From Streptomyces sp. DG2A-72 (GTDB lineage Bacteria > Actinomycetota > Actinomycetes > Streptomycetales > Streptomycetaceae): a stretch of DNA of 64,000 nucleotides. Under the pieces are notes generated by a model, which saw only the letters and a list, made by a program, of their open reading frames with translations, was not told the DNA's origin and searched no databases. Every line of letters begins with the position of its first letter. The first letter of the stretch is position 1. Below, one piece after another: positions 17,274 through 25,340 of this stretch. The translations under genes were made by a program, and so were the position numbers. The stretch is from the NCBI RefSeq assembly GCF_030499575.1, contig NZ_JASTLC010000001.1, positions 6,596,001 through 6,660,000 of the forward strand. Reading direction: 5' to 3'.

Positions 17274-17312
17274 GGGCCGGTCCGTCTCCCCCCACGGACC
17301 GGCCCGTTTTTT
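17274..17312 (+). terminator. Strong intrinsic terminator
   Basis: 12-bp perfect stem GGGCCGGTCCGT / ACGGACCGGCCC with an 8-base C-rich loop, followed by G and six T. Nothing annotated upstream on this strand ends here (the preceding gene is on the other strand), so it must end a short transcript starting within 16798-17270, or act as an attenuator. Confidence 0.85.
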
Positions 17313-17351
17313 ATGTGTTGGGCGTGGCCTTCAAGACGGGCGTCCACTGAA

Positions 17352-17410
17352 CGCGCCCCAAAGGGGCGCGGGGACTGCGCGACCAGCCACCCCCAACCCG
17401 CACCCGAAAT
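17352..17410 (+). repeat. Dispersed GGGGCGCGGGG element, copy 1
   Basis: Contains GGGGCGCGGGGACTGCGCG then ACCAGCCAC and a CACCCG tail. Two further copies lie at about 32790 and 42698 in the same orientation. Here the left end forms a hairpin (CGCGCCCC AAA GGGGCGCG, 17352-17370). It is noncoding and sits upstream of the prenyl transferase. Confidence 0.7.
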
Positions 17411-17481
17411 ACAGCCTCAACCCTCACGGCGGTACCCTCGCTCCGCGGGGACCGCATCCGCACGGAGGGGCTGACAATCAC

Positions 17482-18255
17482 GTGAACCTGCGCGACAAGC
17501 TGCGCAGCCTGCTCGTCAGGCTGTACGCACGCCGGGTGGAAGGCCACCTGGACCACGCTCAGGTGCCCAAGCACATCGGCGTCATCATGGACGGCAACCG
17601 ACGCTGGGCAAAGGCAGCGGGCTCCACCACCGTGCACGGTCACCGGGCCGGCGCGGAGAAGATCGAGGAATTCCTCGGCTGGTGCTCCGAGACGGATGTC
17701 GAGGTCGTCACCCTCTGGCTGCTGTCGACGGACAACTTCGACCGCCCGCAGGAGGAACTCGTCCCGCTCCTCGGCATCATCGAGGACGTGGTACGGACCC
17801 TCGGCACCGACGGCCGCTGGCGTGTCCACCACGTCGGCACGCTCGATCTGCTGCCGCAGCAGATGCAGACCACCCTCAAGGAAGCCGAGGAGACCACGGC
17901 CGGCGTCGACGGCATAGTCGTCAACGTCGCCATCGGCTACGGCGGCCGCCAGGAGATCGCCGACGCGGTGCGCTCGATGCTGCTGGAGGCCTCCGACAAG
18001 GGCATCTCGCTGGAGAAGCTGGCCGACACCGTCGACGTCGAGACCATCGGCCGGCATCTCTACACCGGCGACCAGCCCGACCCGGACCTCGTCATCCGCA
18101 CCAGCGGCGAGCAGCGGCTGTCCGGATTCATGCTCTGGCAGACGGCCCACTCCGAGTACTACTTCTGTGAGGTCTTCTGGCCGGCCTTCCGCAAGGTCGA
18201 CTTCCTGCGCGCCCTGCGCGACTACGCGGCGCGCCACCGCCGTTACGGTGGCTGA
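17482..18255 (+). CDS. uppS: (2Z)-prenyl diphosphate synthase, UppS family
   Basis: 257 residues. Family motifs: HIGVIMDGNRRWAKAAG near residue 36 (catalytic Asp), GHRAGAEKIEEFLGWC, VVTLWLLSTDNFDRP, VNVAIGYGGRQEI, and PDLVIRTSGEQRLSGFMLWQ with SEYYF. Members condense isopentenyl diphosphate with allylic substrates to make undecaprenyl or shorter Z-prenyl diphosphates for the cell wall. The frame is open upstream, but the GTG at 17482 gives the normal size. Streptomyces often carry more than one paralogue, so chain length is not assigned. Confidence 0.92.
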   Translation: MNLRDKLRSLLVRLYARRVEGHLDHAQVPKHIGVIMDGNRRWAKAAGSTTVHGHRAGAEKIEEFLGWCSETDVEVVTLWLLSTDNFDRPQEELVPLLGIIEDVVRTLGTDGRWRVHHVGTLDLLPQQMQTTLKEAEETTAGVDGIVVNVAIGYGGRQEIADAVRSMLLEASDKGISLEKLADTVDVETIGRHLYTGDQPDPDLVIRTSGEQRLSGFMLWQTAHSEYYFCEVFWPAFRKVDFLRALRDYAARHRRYGG

Positions 18256-18380
18256 ACCGCCGTACCCGCACGAGGTAAAAGTCACCCTCTCTGGGGCGGA
18301 AGTAACAAAGAGTTCACCAGCGCGCCGTCATATGCCGTGGCATGGCATCGCACGTTCGAGGGCATAAGACCAGACAGGTC

Positions 18381-18432
18381 GACACCCGAACCACGGGTGT
18401 CGGATCTCAGCGGACGGCACGGGGCCGTCCGC
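18381..18432 (+). other. Two tandem hairpins upstream of the PIN-PhoH gene
   Basis: GACACCCG AACCA CGGGTGTC (18381-18401) and GCGGACGGC ACGGG GCCGTCCGC (18410-18432), with perfect 8- and 9-bp arms. They lie in the 326-base gap between the prenyl transferase stop and the PhoH start. They could end uppS transcription or form a structured 5' leader of phoH. No T-run follows. Confidence 0.5.
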
Positions 18433-18581
18433 CCGGGAGGCCCTTTGCACCAGCCCGATCGTGCGTTCACCGCGCGGACGAAGCAGCGGAGGGCCGGTTC
18501 TCGGCCCGTGCAATGCGGCCGTCGACCGGTCCAGCTCCTCTCCGTCGCTCCCCGACCTCTTCCGAGGGGGTACGTCCTTCC

Positions 18582-19907
18582 GTGGTGACCAGCACAAAGC
18601 GCCGCAAGCCCGACCGGCGCACTTATGTTCTCGACACCAGCGTCCTGCTGGCCGACCCGAACGCCCTGAACCGCTTCGACGAGCACGAAGTCGTGCTGCC
18701 GATCGTCGTGGTGACGGAGTTGGAGGCCAAACGGCACCATCCCGAACTCGGGTACTTCGCCCGGCAGGCGCTGCGCCTGCTGGACGACTTCCGGGTGCGG
18801 TACGGCCGTCTTGATGCGCCCATCCCGATCGGGGACCTCGGCGGCACCGTCCGTGTCGAGCTCAACCACTCGGACCCCAGCGTTCTGCCGACCGGCTACC
18901 GCCTGGGGGACAACGACTCCCGCATCCTCGCGGTTGCCCGCAATCTGCAGGCCGAGGGGTTCGACGTCACCGTCGTGTCCAAGGACCTCCCGCTCAGGAT
19001 CAAGGCGTCCTCGGTCGGTCTGCTCGCCGAGGAGTACCGCGCCGAACTCGCCATCACGGACGCCTCCGGCTGGACCGGAATGTCCGAACTGACCCTGCCC
19101 GGCGAGCAGGTGGACATCCTCTTCGAGGAGGGGACGGTCTATGTCCCCGAGGCGTCCGGCCTGCCCGTGCACACCGGTCTGACCATCCAGTCCGAGCGCG
19201 GCAATGCGCTGGGGCGGATGACGCCCGAGGGCAACGTCCGGCTGGTGCGCGGGGATCGTGAGGTGTTCGGCGTCAAGGGCAGGAGCGCGGAGCAGCGGAT
19301 CGCGCTGGATCTGCTCCTCGACCCGGACGTCGGGATCGTCTCGATGGGCGGCCGGGCCGGCACCGGTAAGTCGGCGCTGGCGCTGTGCGCGGGTCTGGAA
19401 GCGGTCCTGGAGCGCCGTCAGCACGAGAAGATCATGGTCTTCCGTCCGCTGTACGCGGTGGGCGGGCAGGAGCTCGGCTATCTGCCGGGCTCCGAGGCCG
19501 AGAAGATGAGCCCCTGGGCTCAGGCGGTCTTCGACACGCTGTCCGCGGTCACCAGCCGCGAGGTCATAGAGGAGGTCAGTGCGCGCGGGATGCTGGAGGT
19601 CCTGCCGCTCACTCACATCCGCGGACGCTCGCTGCACGACGCGTTCGTGATCGTGGACGAGGCGCAGTCCCTCGAGCGGAACGTACTGCTGACCGTTCTG
19701 TCCCGAATCGGCGCCAATTCGCGGGTGGTTCTCACCCATGACGTGGCCCAGCGGGACAATCTGCGCGTCGGCCGGTACGACGGTGTCGTCGCCGTCGTCG
19801 AGAAGCTGAAGGGGCACCCGCTCTTCGCGCATGTCACGCTCACGCGGTCCGAGAGGTCCCAGATCGCTGCGCTTGTGACCGAAATGCTCGAAGACGGGGC
19901 GATCTGA
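18582..19907 (+). CDS. PIN-PhoH fusion protein (PhoH2-type RNase/helicase)
   Basis: 441 residues. The N-terminal PIN domain begins [16 protein letters not shown], with [12 protein letters not shown] and [12 protein letters not shown] carrying acidic residues. The C-terminal PhoH ATPase has Walker [14 protein letters not shown] near residue 262, then [17 protein letters not shown] and Walker [13 protein letters not shown]. PhoH2 proteins of actinobacteria are ATP-dependent RNases. GTG codons at 18582 and 18585 are both possible starts; GAGGGGG lies 12 bases upstream. Confidence 0.9.
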   Translation: MVTSTKRRKPDRRTYVLDTSVLLADPNALNRFDEHEVVLPIVVVTELEAKRHHPELGYFARQALRLLDDFRVRYGRLDAPIPIGDLGGTVRVELNHSDPSVLPTGYRLGDNDSRILAVARNLQAEGFDVTVVSKDLPLRIKASSVGLLAEEYRAELAITDASGWTGMSELTLPGEQVDILFEEGTVYVPEASGLPVHTGLTIQSERGNALGRMTPEGNVRLVRGDREVFGVKGRSAEQRIALDLLLDPDVGIVSMGGRAGTGKSALALCAGLEAVLERRQHEKIMVFRPLYAVGGQELGYLPGSEAEKMSPWAQAVFDTLSAVTSREVIEEVSARGMLEVLPLTHIRGRSLHDAFVIVDEAQSLERNVLLTVLSRIGANSRVVLTHDVAQRDNLRVGRYDGVVAVVEKLKGHPLFAHVTLTRSERSQIAALVTEMLEDGAI

Positions 19908-19953
19908 GAGGTCTGCCGACCGATGCCCAATTAGGGCCGGTTACTTGGCAGTT

Positions 19954-19995
19954 GGCGCCGCCCAACAAAGGCTCAGAGCCTAGTTGGGCGGCGCC
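19954..19995. terminator. Long inverted repeat after the PhoH gene
   Basis: Perfect 13-bp arms (GGCGCCGCCCAAC / GTTGGGCGGCGCC). The loop itself folds as AGGCTC A GAGCCT, giving an almost continuous 42-base hairpin 47 bases after the PhoH stop. It is probably the terminator of that gene. Confidence 0.7.
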
Positions 19996-20335
19996 TTCGC
20001 GTGTTGCGGTTTCTCAGAATCCGCTGGGTCAAACGGGATGTGAGCTTTCACACGCAACTCGGAATTGCCACCCGGCGTCCGGTTGCGGCAGAGTCTCATT
20101 CCTGTCAGGCCCCGCATACGACACACCTGTACCCCCAGCGGTACGGCACCACAGCAACACCAGCCAACTCCATAGTCGACGTCGTATGCCGCCCGAGTAC
20201 CACGCGGCGCTCCCCTCGCGGGAGTTGCCCACCGGGCCCGTGCCTCCCGTGACCCCGCAGTTGGGAGGCCAGTGTTCAGGGGCACGATTGCGTCCGCCAG
20301 GGTCACCGAAGCGGGCGATGCTGGAAGGAAACCGT
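19996..20335. other. Long untranslated region before the transglycosylase
   Basis: About 340 bases without a gene. TGTGAGCTTTCACA (20039-20052) is a small dyad. A c-di-AMP (ydaO) riboswitch was looked for, because these often precede wall-lytic genes in Streptomyces, but the conserved blocks were not found. A promoter for the next gene must lie here. Confidence 0.4.
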
Positions 20336-21031
20336 GTGAGCCGGATTTCGGTCCGGGGATTCGCAGTGGCCTCGGCCACCGCGGTCACCGCTGTCGGAAG
20401 TGTCGTCGGCGTTGCCTCGGGCAGCACCGCACAGAACAACGACGCCGAAGCCGCGGCAGCCGACCTGACGCTGCTCGCGGACATACCCGCGGGCCAGCAG
20501 GCCCAGGTCCAGACCGCGTCCCTCACTCAGCAGGCCGAGACCCAGGCCATCGCCGCGGACGCGACCGCCAAGAAGGACGCCGAGGAGGCTGCCCGCAAGG
20601 CCGCCGCCCAGTCCGCGGTCGAGAAGAAGGAAGCCGCCGAGAAGGCGGCGCAGGAGGCCAAGGAGCGCGCAGAGGCGGAAGAGGCCGCGAGCCGCAGCGC
20701 CTCGCGTGACGCCTCCGACTTCCCCACCCAGAGCTCGTACTCCATCTCTGAGATCCAGTCGATGGCGCAGTCGATGGTGGCGAGCGACCAGTTCCAGTGC
20801 TTCAGCAACATCGTGGACCACGAGTCCAGCTGGAACTACCAGGCCGTCAACGCCTCCTCCGGTGCCTACGGCCTCTTCCAGGCGCTGCCCGGCTCCAAGA
20901 TGTCGTCCGCCGGCTCCGACTGGCAGACCAACCCGGCCACGCAGATCAAGTGGGGCCTCAGCTACATGAACGACCGCTACGGCAGCCCGTGCGACGCGTG
21001 GGCTTTCTGGCAGGCCAACAACTGGTACTGA
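20336..21031 (+). CDS. Secreted lytic transglycosylase-like protein
   Basis: 231 residues. Signal peptide (GFAVASATAVTAVGSVVGVASG), then an Ala/Glu/Lys-rich coiled coil at about residues 60-120, and a C-terminal lysozyme-like domain: FQCFSNIVDHESSWNYQAVN (catalytic Glu in HESSW), GAYGLFQALPG, KWGLSYMNDRYG, WAFWQANNWY. It should cleave peptidoglycan outside the cell. GTG at 20336 is chosen because AAGGAA sits 6 bases upstream; an in-frame ATG at 20318 has no ribosome site. Confidence 0.88.
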   Translation: MSRISVRGFAVASATAVTAVGSVVGVASGSTAQNNDAEAAAADLTLLADIPAGQQAQVQTASLTQQAETQAIAADATAKKDAEEAARKAAAQSAVEKKEAAEKAAQEAKERAEAEEAASRSASRDASDFPTQSSYSISEIQSMAQSMVASDQFQCFSNIVDHESSWNYQAVNASSGAYGLFQALPGSKMSSAGSDWQTNPATQIKWGLSYMNDRYGSPCDAWAFWQANNWY

Positions 21032-21057
21032 GCCCTTCTGTTCGCTCAACCTTTCCG

Positions 21058-21089
21058 AGCCCCTCACCGTCCTTCGGTGAGGGGCTTTC
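21058..21089 (+). terminator. Intrinsic terminator after the transglycosylase
   Basis: AGCCCCTCACCG TCCTT CGGTGAGGGGCT, a 12-bp perfect stem with short T-rich flank, 26 bases after the stop codon. Confidence 0.85.
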
Positions 21090-21173
21090 GGCTCTCGGCA
21101 GCCAGGCCATGTACGGTCGGACCGGACGACTCCGGGGGGAGTGGTGGGGACAGACGGGGGCAAGGGACGGATC

Positions 21174-22526
21174 ATGTCGCGAGTACCAGGGTGGCTCAGT
21201 CGGCTGGGTGCCGGACTGACCGAAATGGGAGAGCGGTTGGACGAGCGCCGCGCCGAGGTGGAGCGGGCCGAAGTCGGGCCGGTGTCCGTGCCGGTCGCTG
21301 CCGACAAGCCGCCCAAGAAGACCCCGGAGAAGGTCCCGCCGCCGCCCGACTACCCCCCTGAGGTCGCCACCCGCCCCGACCGTCCCGATCCCGCGCTCGC
21401 CGTGCCCTGGGGGGTACGGGTCGCCGCCGAGGCCGGCTGGCGGCTGTTGGTCCTGGCGGGAACGCTCTGGGTGCTGATGCGGGTCATCAGCGCCGTCCAG
21501 CTCGTCGTGCTGTCCTTCGTGGCCGCGCTGCTGATCACCGCGCTGCTGGAGCCCGCGGTGACCCGGCTGCGGCGGTACGGCGTACCGCGCGGCATCGCCA
21601 CCGCGCTCACCGCGATCCTCGGTTTCGTCGTGATGGGGCTCATCGGCTGGTTCGTGACCTGGCAGGTCATGGAGAACATCGACAACCTCTCCGACCAGGT
21701 CCAGGACGGCATCGACGAGCTGCGCAACTGGCTGCTCAACAGCCCGTTCCATGTCACCGACAAGCAGATCAACGACATCGCCGAGAACCTGCGCGAGGCG
21801 ATCGGCGCCAACACCGACGAGATCACCTCCGCGGGCCTGGAGGGCGTGACGGTCATCGTCGAGGCGCTCACCGGCATACTGCTGGCGGCCTTCTCGACGC
21901 TGTTCCTCCTCTACGACGGCAAGCGCATCTGGGAGTGGTCGCTGAAGCTCGTTCCGGCTGCCGCCCGTCCCGGTGTCGCCGGGGCCGGCCCGCGCGCATG
22001 GCGGACGCTCACGGCGTACGTCCGCGGCACGGTGCTGGTGGCCCTGATCGACGCCGTCTTCATCGGCATCGGCATATATTTCCTGGACGTGCCGATGGCC
22101 GTCCCGCTGGCCGTCTTCATCTTCCTGTTCTCCTTCATCCCGCTGGTGGGCGCGGTGGCCTCGGGCGCCCTGGCGGTCGTGGTGGCGCTGGTGACCCAGG
22201 GCGTCTTCACCGCGGTGATGACACTGGTGGTCGTGCTCGCGGTCCAGCAGATCGAGGGTCACATCCTGCAGCCGTTCATCCTCGGGCGGGCGGTCCGGGT
22301 CCATCCGCTGGCCGTGGTGCTGTCGGTGGCGGCGGGCGGCCTGGTCGCAGGCATCGGTGGTGCGATCGTCGCGGTGCCGCTGGTGGCGGTGGCGAACACG
22401 GTCGGCAGCTATCTGAAGGCGTACTCCCAGGAGGCCGCTCTACGGCACTCTCCGCGTCCCCGGGGAGCCACCGCGGTGGATGTGGCGCCGGTGCAGCCCA
22501 CGGACACGCCGCCGCAGCAGTCGTAG
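21174..22526 (+). CDS. AI-2E family membrane transporter
   Basis: 450 residues. After a charged, Pro-rich cytoplasmic N-terminus come about eight hydrophobic segments in the AI-2E (YdiK/TqsA) arrangement: LVVLSFVAALLITALLEPAVTRL, a central extracytoplasmic region (NIDNLSDQVQDGIDEL), then VALIDAVFIGIGIYFL, FLFSFIPLVGAVASGALAV and HILQPFILGRAVRVHPLAV. The substrate is unknown in most relatives. The ATG at 21174 follows AGGGA; a GTG at 21141 is in frame upstream. Confidence 0.88.
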   Translation: MSRVPGWLSRLGAGLTEMGERLDERRAEVERAEVGPVSVPVAADKPPKKTPEKVPPPPDYPPEVATRPDRPDPALAVPWGVRVAAEAGWRLLVLAGTLWVLMRVISAVQLVVLSFVAALLITALLEPAVTRLRRYGVPRGIATALTAILGFVVMGLIGWFVTWQVMENIDNLSDQVQDGIDELRNWLLNSPFHVTDKQINDIAENLREAIGANTDEITSAGLEGVTVIVEALTGILLAAFSTLFLLYDGKRIWEWSLKLVPAAARPGVAGAGPRAWRTLTAYVRGTVLVALIDAVFIGIGIYFLDVPMAVPLAVFIFLFSFIPLVGAVASGALAVVVALVTQGVFTAVMTLVVVLAVQQIEGHILQPFILGRAVRVHPLAVVLSVAAGGLVAGIGGAIVAVPLVAVANTVGSYLKAYSQEAALRHSPRPRGATAVDVAPVQPTDTPPQQS

Positions 22527-22534
22527 AACCGGAA

Positions 22535-22567
22535 GGGCCCCGCTCACCACTCAGGTGAACGGGGCCC
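22535..22567. terminator. Bidirectional terminator between convergent genes
   Basis: GGGCCCCGCTCACC and GGTGAACGGGGCCC form a 14-bp stem with one mismatch. It sits between the AI-2E stop and the ahpD stop, and can end transcription from both sides. Confidence 0.8.
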
Positions 22568-22580
22568 CGACAGCCGGGTG

Positions 22581-23114
22581 TTACTCGGAGAGCACCGCTT
22601 CAGCGTCCAGCGTCACGCCGACCGCCTGGATCACCGAGGCGATCTTGAAGGCTTCCTGGATCACCTCGCGGTCCACGCCCGCTTTGCGCAGAACCTGCTC
22701 GTGGGAGTCGAGGCACATGCCGCAGCCGTTGATGGCGGAGACGGCGAAGGACCACAGCTCGAAGTCGGCCTTGTCGACACCGGGGTTGCCGATGACGTTC
22801 ATCCGGAGGCCGGCGCGCAGGGTGCCGTACTCGTGGTCGGAGAGCAGATGGCGGGTGCGGTAGAAGACGTTGTTCATCGCCATGACCGCGGCGGCGGACT
22901 TGGCCGCCGTGTACGCCTCCGGCGAGAGGTTCGCCTTCGCCTCGGGCGCCAGCTCACGCAGGACGATCGGGGAGCGCGAGGCGATGGCCGTCGCCAGGAC
23001 GGTGCCCCAGAGCTGCTGAGTGGGGAGGTCCGAATTGCCGATGACCGAGCCCAGGTTGAGCTTCAGGTCCTTGGCGTAGTCCGGTATGGCGGACTTGAGG
23101 GTGTCGAGGGACAT
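22581..23114 (-). CDS. ahpD: Alkyl hydroperoxide reductase AhpD
   Basis: 177 residues. It contains the active-site segment [19 protein letters not shown], with the CxxC pair and the proton-relay His and Glu. In actinobacteria AhpD, with lipoamide partners, reduces AhpC. The ATG at 23114 lies 5 bases after the ahpC stop, so the two form one operon transcribed away from oxyR. Confidence 0.95.
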   Translation of the reverse strand: MSLDTLKSAIPDYAKDLKLNLGSVIGNSDLPTQQLWGTVLATAIASRSPIVLRELAPEAKANLSPEAYTAAKSAAAVMAMNNVFYRTRHLLSDHEYGTLRAGLRMNVIGNPGVDKADFELWSFAVSAINGCGMCLDSHEQVLRKAGVDREVIQEAFKIASVIQAVGVTLDAEAVLSE

Positions 23115-23119
23115 GTCCG

Positions 23120-23674
23120 TCACTCTCCGGCCAGCAGCTCGACCGGGTCCAGCGTCTCGTCGCCCTTGCTCCAGTTGCACGGGCACAGCTCGTCGGTCTG
23201 CAGGGCGTCCAGGACCCGCAGGACCTCCTTGGGGTTACGGCCGACGGAGCCGGCGGTCACCATGGAGAACTGGATCTCGTTGTTCTGGTCGACGATGAAG
23301 ACCGCGCGCTGGGCGAAGCCGTCCTCGCCCTTGATGCCGAGGTCGCGCATCAGCTCGTGCTTGGAGTCGGCCATCATCGGGAACGGCAGGTCACGCAGGT
23401 CGACGTGGTCCTTGCGCCAGGCGTGGTGGACGAACTCCGAGTCACCGGAGAAGCCGAGGACCTGCGCGTCGCGGTCGGCGAACTCCTCGTTCAGCTTGCC
23501 GAAGGCCGCGATCTCGGTCGGGCAGACGAAGGTGAAGTCCTTCGGCCAGGCGAACACGATCTTCCACTTGCCCTCGTAGGTCTTGTGGTTGATCGTCTCG
23601 AACTCCTTGCCCGTCTCCAGCGAGACACAGGCGGTCAGTTCGAACTCGGGGAACTTGTCACCGACAGTGAGCAC
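23120..23674 (-). CDS. ahpC: Alkyl hydroperoxide reductase AhpC (peroxiredoxin)
   Basis: 184 residues. Peroxidatic Cys in [19 protein letters not shown]; resolving Cys region [11 protein letters not shown] near the C-terminus. GTG at 23674 is chosen because AAGGAGAG lies 5 bases upstream and the protein then has the typical [10 protein letters not shown] start. It reduces organic peroxides and H2O2. It is divergent from oxyR with a 133-base shared region, and almost certainly an OxyR target. Confidence 0.95.
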   Translation of the reverse strand: MLTVGDKFPEFELTACVSLETGKEFETINHKTYEGKWKIVFAWPKDFTFVCPTEIAAFGKLNEEFADRDAQVLGFSGDSEFVHHAWRKDHVDLRDLPFPMMADSKHELMRDLGIKGEDGFAQRAVFIVDQNNEIQFSMVTAGSVGRNPKEVLRVLDALQTDELCPCNWSKGDETLDPVELLAGE

Positions 23675-23692
23675 TAGCTCTCCTTGCAGCGA

Positions 23693-23719
23693 GGAAACGC
23701 CCATTGTGTAGGCGTTTCC
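23693..23719. promoter_or_regulatory. Inverted repeat in the ahpC leader
   Basis: GGAAACGCC, 9-base spacer, GGCGTTTCC: perfect 9-bp arms, ending 19 bases upstream of the ahpC start. The oxyR side of the same intergenic region (about 23755-23780) is AT-rich, with TACACT as a possible -10 for oxyR. The usual OxyR ATAG/CTAT pattern was not clearly found, so this repeat could be an operator or a leader hairpin. Confidence 0.45.
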
Positions 23720-23807
23720 CATGGGTTGGGCGTGCTCGATGCTTACACATGCTGCATTGATTATGGAAATAGCTACACTGGGTCGAGTTGATCGGAGGCG
23801 GTTATCA

Positions 23808-24755
23808 GTGACCGTGAGTAAGAGGAGACAGCCCAGCCTCGCCCAGCTGCGCGCCTTCGCCGCCGTCGCCGACCACCTCCACTTCCGGGATGCCGCCGCC
23901 GCGATCGGCATGAGCCAGCCCGCCCTGTCCGGCGCGGTCTCCGCGCTGGAGGAGACCCTCGGCGTGACGCTGCTGGAGCGGACGACCCGCAAGGTGCTGC
24001 TGTCGCCCGCCGGCGAGCGTCTCGCCGTACGCGCGCGGGCGGTACTGGAGGAGGTGTCGGCGCTGCTGGAGGAGGCGGAGGCGGTCCGGGCCCCGTTCAC
24101 CGGGGTGCTGCGCCTCGGCGTCATCCCGACCGTTGCGCCGTACGTCCTGCCGACCGTGCTGCGGCTGATCCACGATCGGTATCCGGACCTCGACCTCCAG
24201 GTGCACGAGGAGCAGACCGCGAACCTGATCGAGGGCCTCACCGGCGGACGGCTCGATCTGCTGCTGCTCGCCGTGCCCCTCGGGGTGCCGGGTGTCGCCG
24301 AACTCCCGCTGTTCGACGAGGACTTCGTGCTCGTCACGCCGCTCGATCACGCGCTCGGCGGCCGGGCGGGCATCTCGCGTGAGGTACTGCGCGAACTCAA
24401 CCTCCTGCTGCTCGACGAGGGGCACTGTCTGCGCGACCAGGCGCTCGACATCTGCCGGGAAGCGGGGCGGGCGGACGCGCCGGTGACGACCACGGCCGCC
24501 GGGCTGTCCACGCTCGTGCAGCTCGTCGCGGGCGGGCTCGGTGTGACGCTGCTGCCGCGTACCGCCGTCAAGGTCGAGACGACCCGCAGCAACCAGCTCC
24601 TGACCGGCTACTTCGCCGAGCCCGCGCCGACCCGCCGGATCGCCCTCGCCATGCGCGCCGGCGCGGCGCGCGGGGCCGAATACGACGAGCTGGCCGCAGC
24701 GCTCCGTGAGGCGCTGCGGCCGCTTCCCGTTCGGGTGGTGGCGGGCGACGATTGA
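23808..24755 (+). CDS. oxyR: Peroxide-sensing LysR regulator OxyR
   Basis: 315 residues. N-terminal LysR helix-turn-helix (LAQLRAFAAVADHLHFRDAA ... MSQPALSGAVSALEETLG). The two redox cysteines are visible in DEGHCLRDQALDIC, the OxyR hallmark. GTG at 23808 follows GGAGG; the frame is open upstream but the protein would be too long. The last codons, from about 24700, are the template of a tandem repeat array running into the next intergenic region. Confidence 0.93.
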   Translation: MTVSKRRQPSLAQLRAFAAVADHLHFRDAAAAIGMSQPALSGAVSALEETLGVTLLERTTRKVLLSPAGERLAVRARAVLEEVSALLEEAEAVRAPFTGVLRLGVIPTVAPYVLPTVLRLIHDRYPDLDLQVHEEQTANLIEGLTGGRLDLLLLAVPLGVPGVAELPLFDEDFVLVTPLDHALGGRAGISREVLRELNLLLLDEGHCLRDQALDICREAGRADAPVTTTAAGLSTLVQLVAGGLGVTLLPRTAVKVETTRSNQLLTGYFAEPAPTRRIALAMRAGAARGAEYDELAAALREALRPLPVRVVAGDD

Positions 24756-25320
24756 GGTCACTCGGTGTGTAGTCCTGTCCGGCTGCGTCAGCGATGGCCA
24801 TGGTGGGGCGGGTGTGGCGCGAGGGGGTATGGGGATCGGCCGGAGCGCTCTGTGGGGCGGTGTGGCCGTTTCCCGTTCGGGTGGTGGCGGGCGACGATTG
24901 AGGTCACTCGGTGTGTAGTCCTGTCCGGCTGCGTCAGCGATGGCCATGGTGGGGCGGGTGTGGCGCGAGGGGGTATGGGGATCGGCCGGAGCGCTCTGTG
25001 GGGCGGTGTGGCCGTTTCCCGTTCGGGTGGTGGCGGGCGACGATTGAGGTCACTCGGTGTGTAGTCCTGTCCGGCTGCGTCAGCGATGGCCATGGTGGGG
25101 CGGGTGTGGCGCGAGGGGGTATGGGGATCGGCCGGAGCGCTCTGTGGGGCGGTGTGGCCGTTTCCCGTTCGGGTGGTGGCGGGCGACGATTGAGGTCACT
25201 CGGTGTGTAGTCCTGTCCGGCTGCGTCAGCGATGGCCATGGTGGGGCGGGTGTGGCGCGACGGGGTATGGGGATCGGCCGCAGCGTTCCGTGAGGCGCTG
25301 CGGCCGTTTCCCGTACGGGT
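24718..25320. repeat. 146-bp tandem repeat array at the oxyR/permease junction
   Basis: Four near-identical 146-bp units start at 24718, 24864, 25010 and 25156, with a fifth partial unit at 25302. Each begins with the last ~40 bases of oxyR (GGCCG[C/T]TTCCCGTTCGGG ... ATTGA) and then carries a segment resembling the 3' end of the neighbouring permease. The partial last copy again reads like an oxyR C-terminus (EALRPFPVRV). 146 is not a multiple of 3, and no real gene lies in the 585-base gap; long ORFs here are repeat artefacts. Confidence 0.92.
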
Positions 25321-25340
25321 GTTGAACCAGGGGGACTGAG

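Larger units (their letters stand above)
17214..17474 (+). other. Possible short leader ORF with TTA-TGG-TGG
   Basis: A TTG at 17214 follows GGAGAG at good spacing. The first 16 codons read MWHADAPSITYKGLWW, with TTA at 17253-17255 and two Trp codons at 17256-17261. Twelve bases later the 5' arm of a strong terminator begins. The frame runs through the terminator to 17474, which is unlike a classical leader peptide. It could be an attenuator-type ORF, the 5' part of a small RNA, or chance. Confidence 0.3.

Noticed and set aside
16798..17481. Possible tRNA or 6S-like RNA in the 684-base gap
   Set aside because: No cloverleaf, no CCA-type end; only the short ORF/terminator unit was supported.
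19996..20335. Possible c-di-AMP (ydaO) riboswitch before the transglycosylase
   Set aside because: Conserved core blocks of the ydaO motif were not found by eye; a covariance search would decide.
24706..25293. Series of overlapping ORFs with identical proteins between oxyR and the permease
   Set aside because: They are the same 146-bp repeat read in three frames; no ribosome site and no protein pattern.
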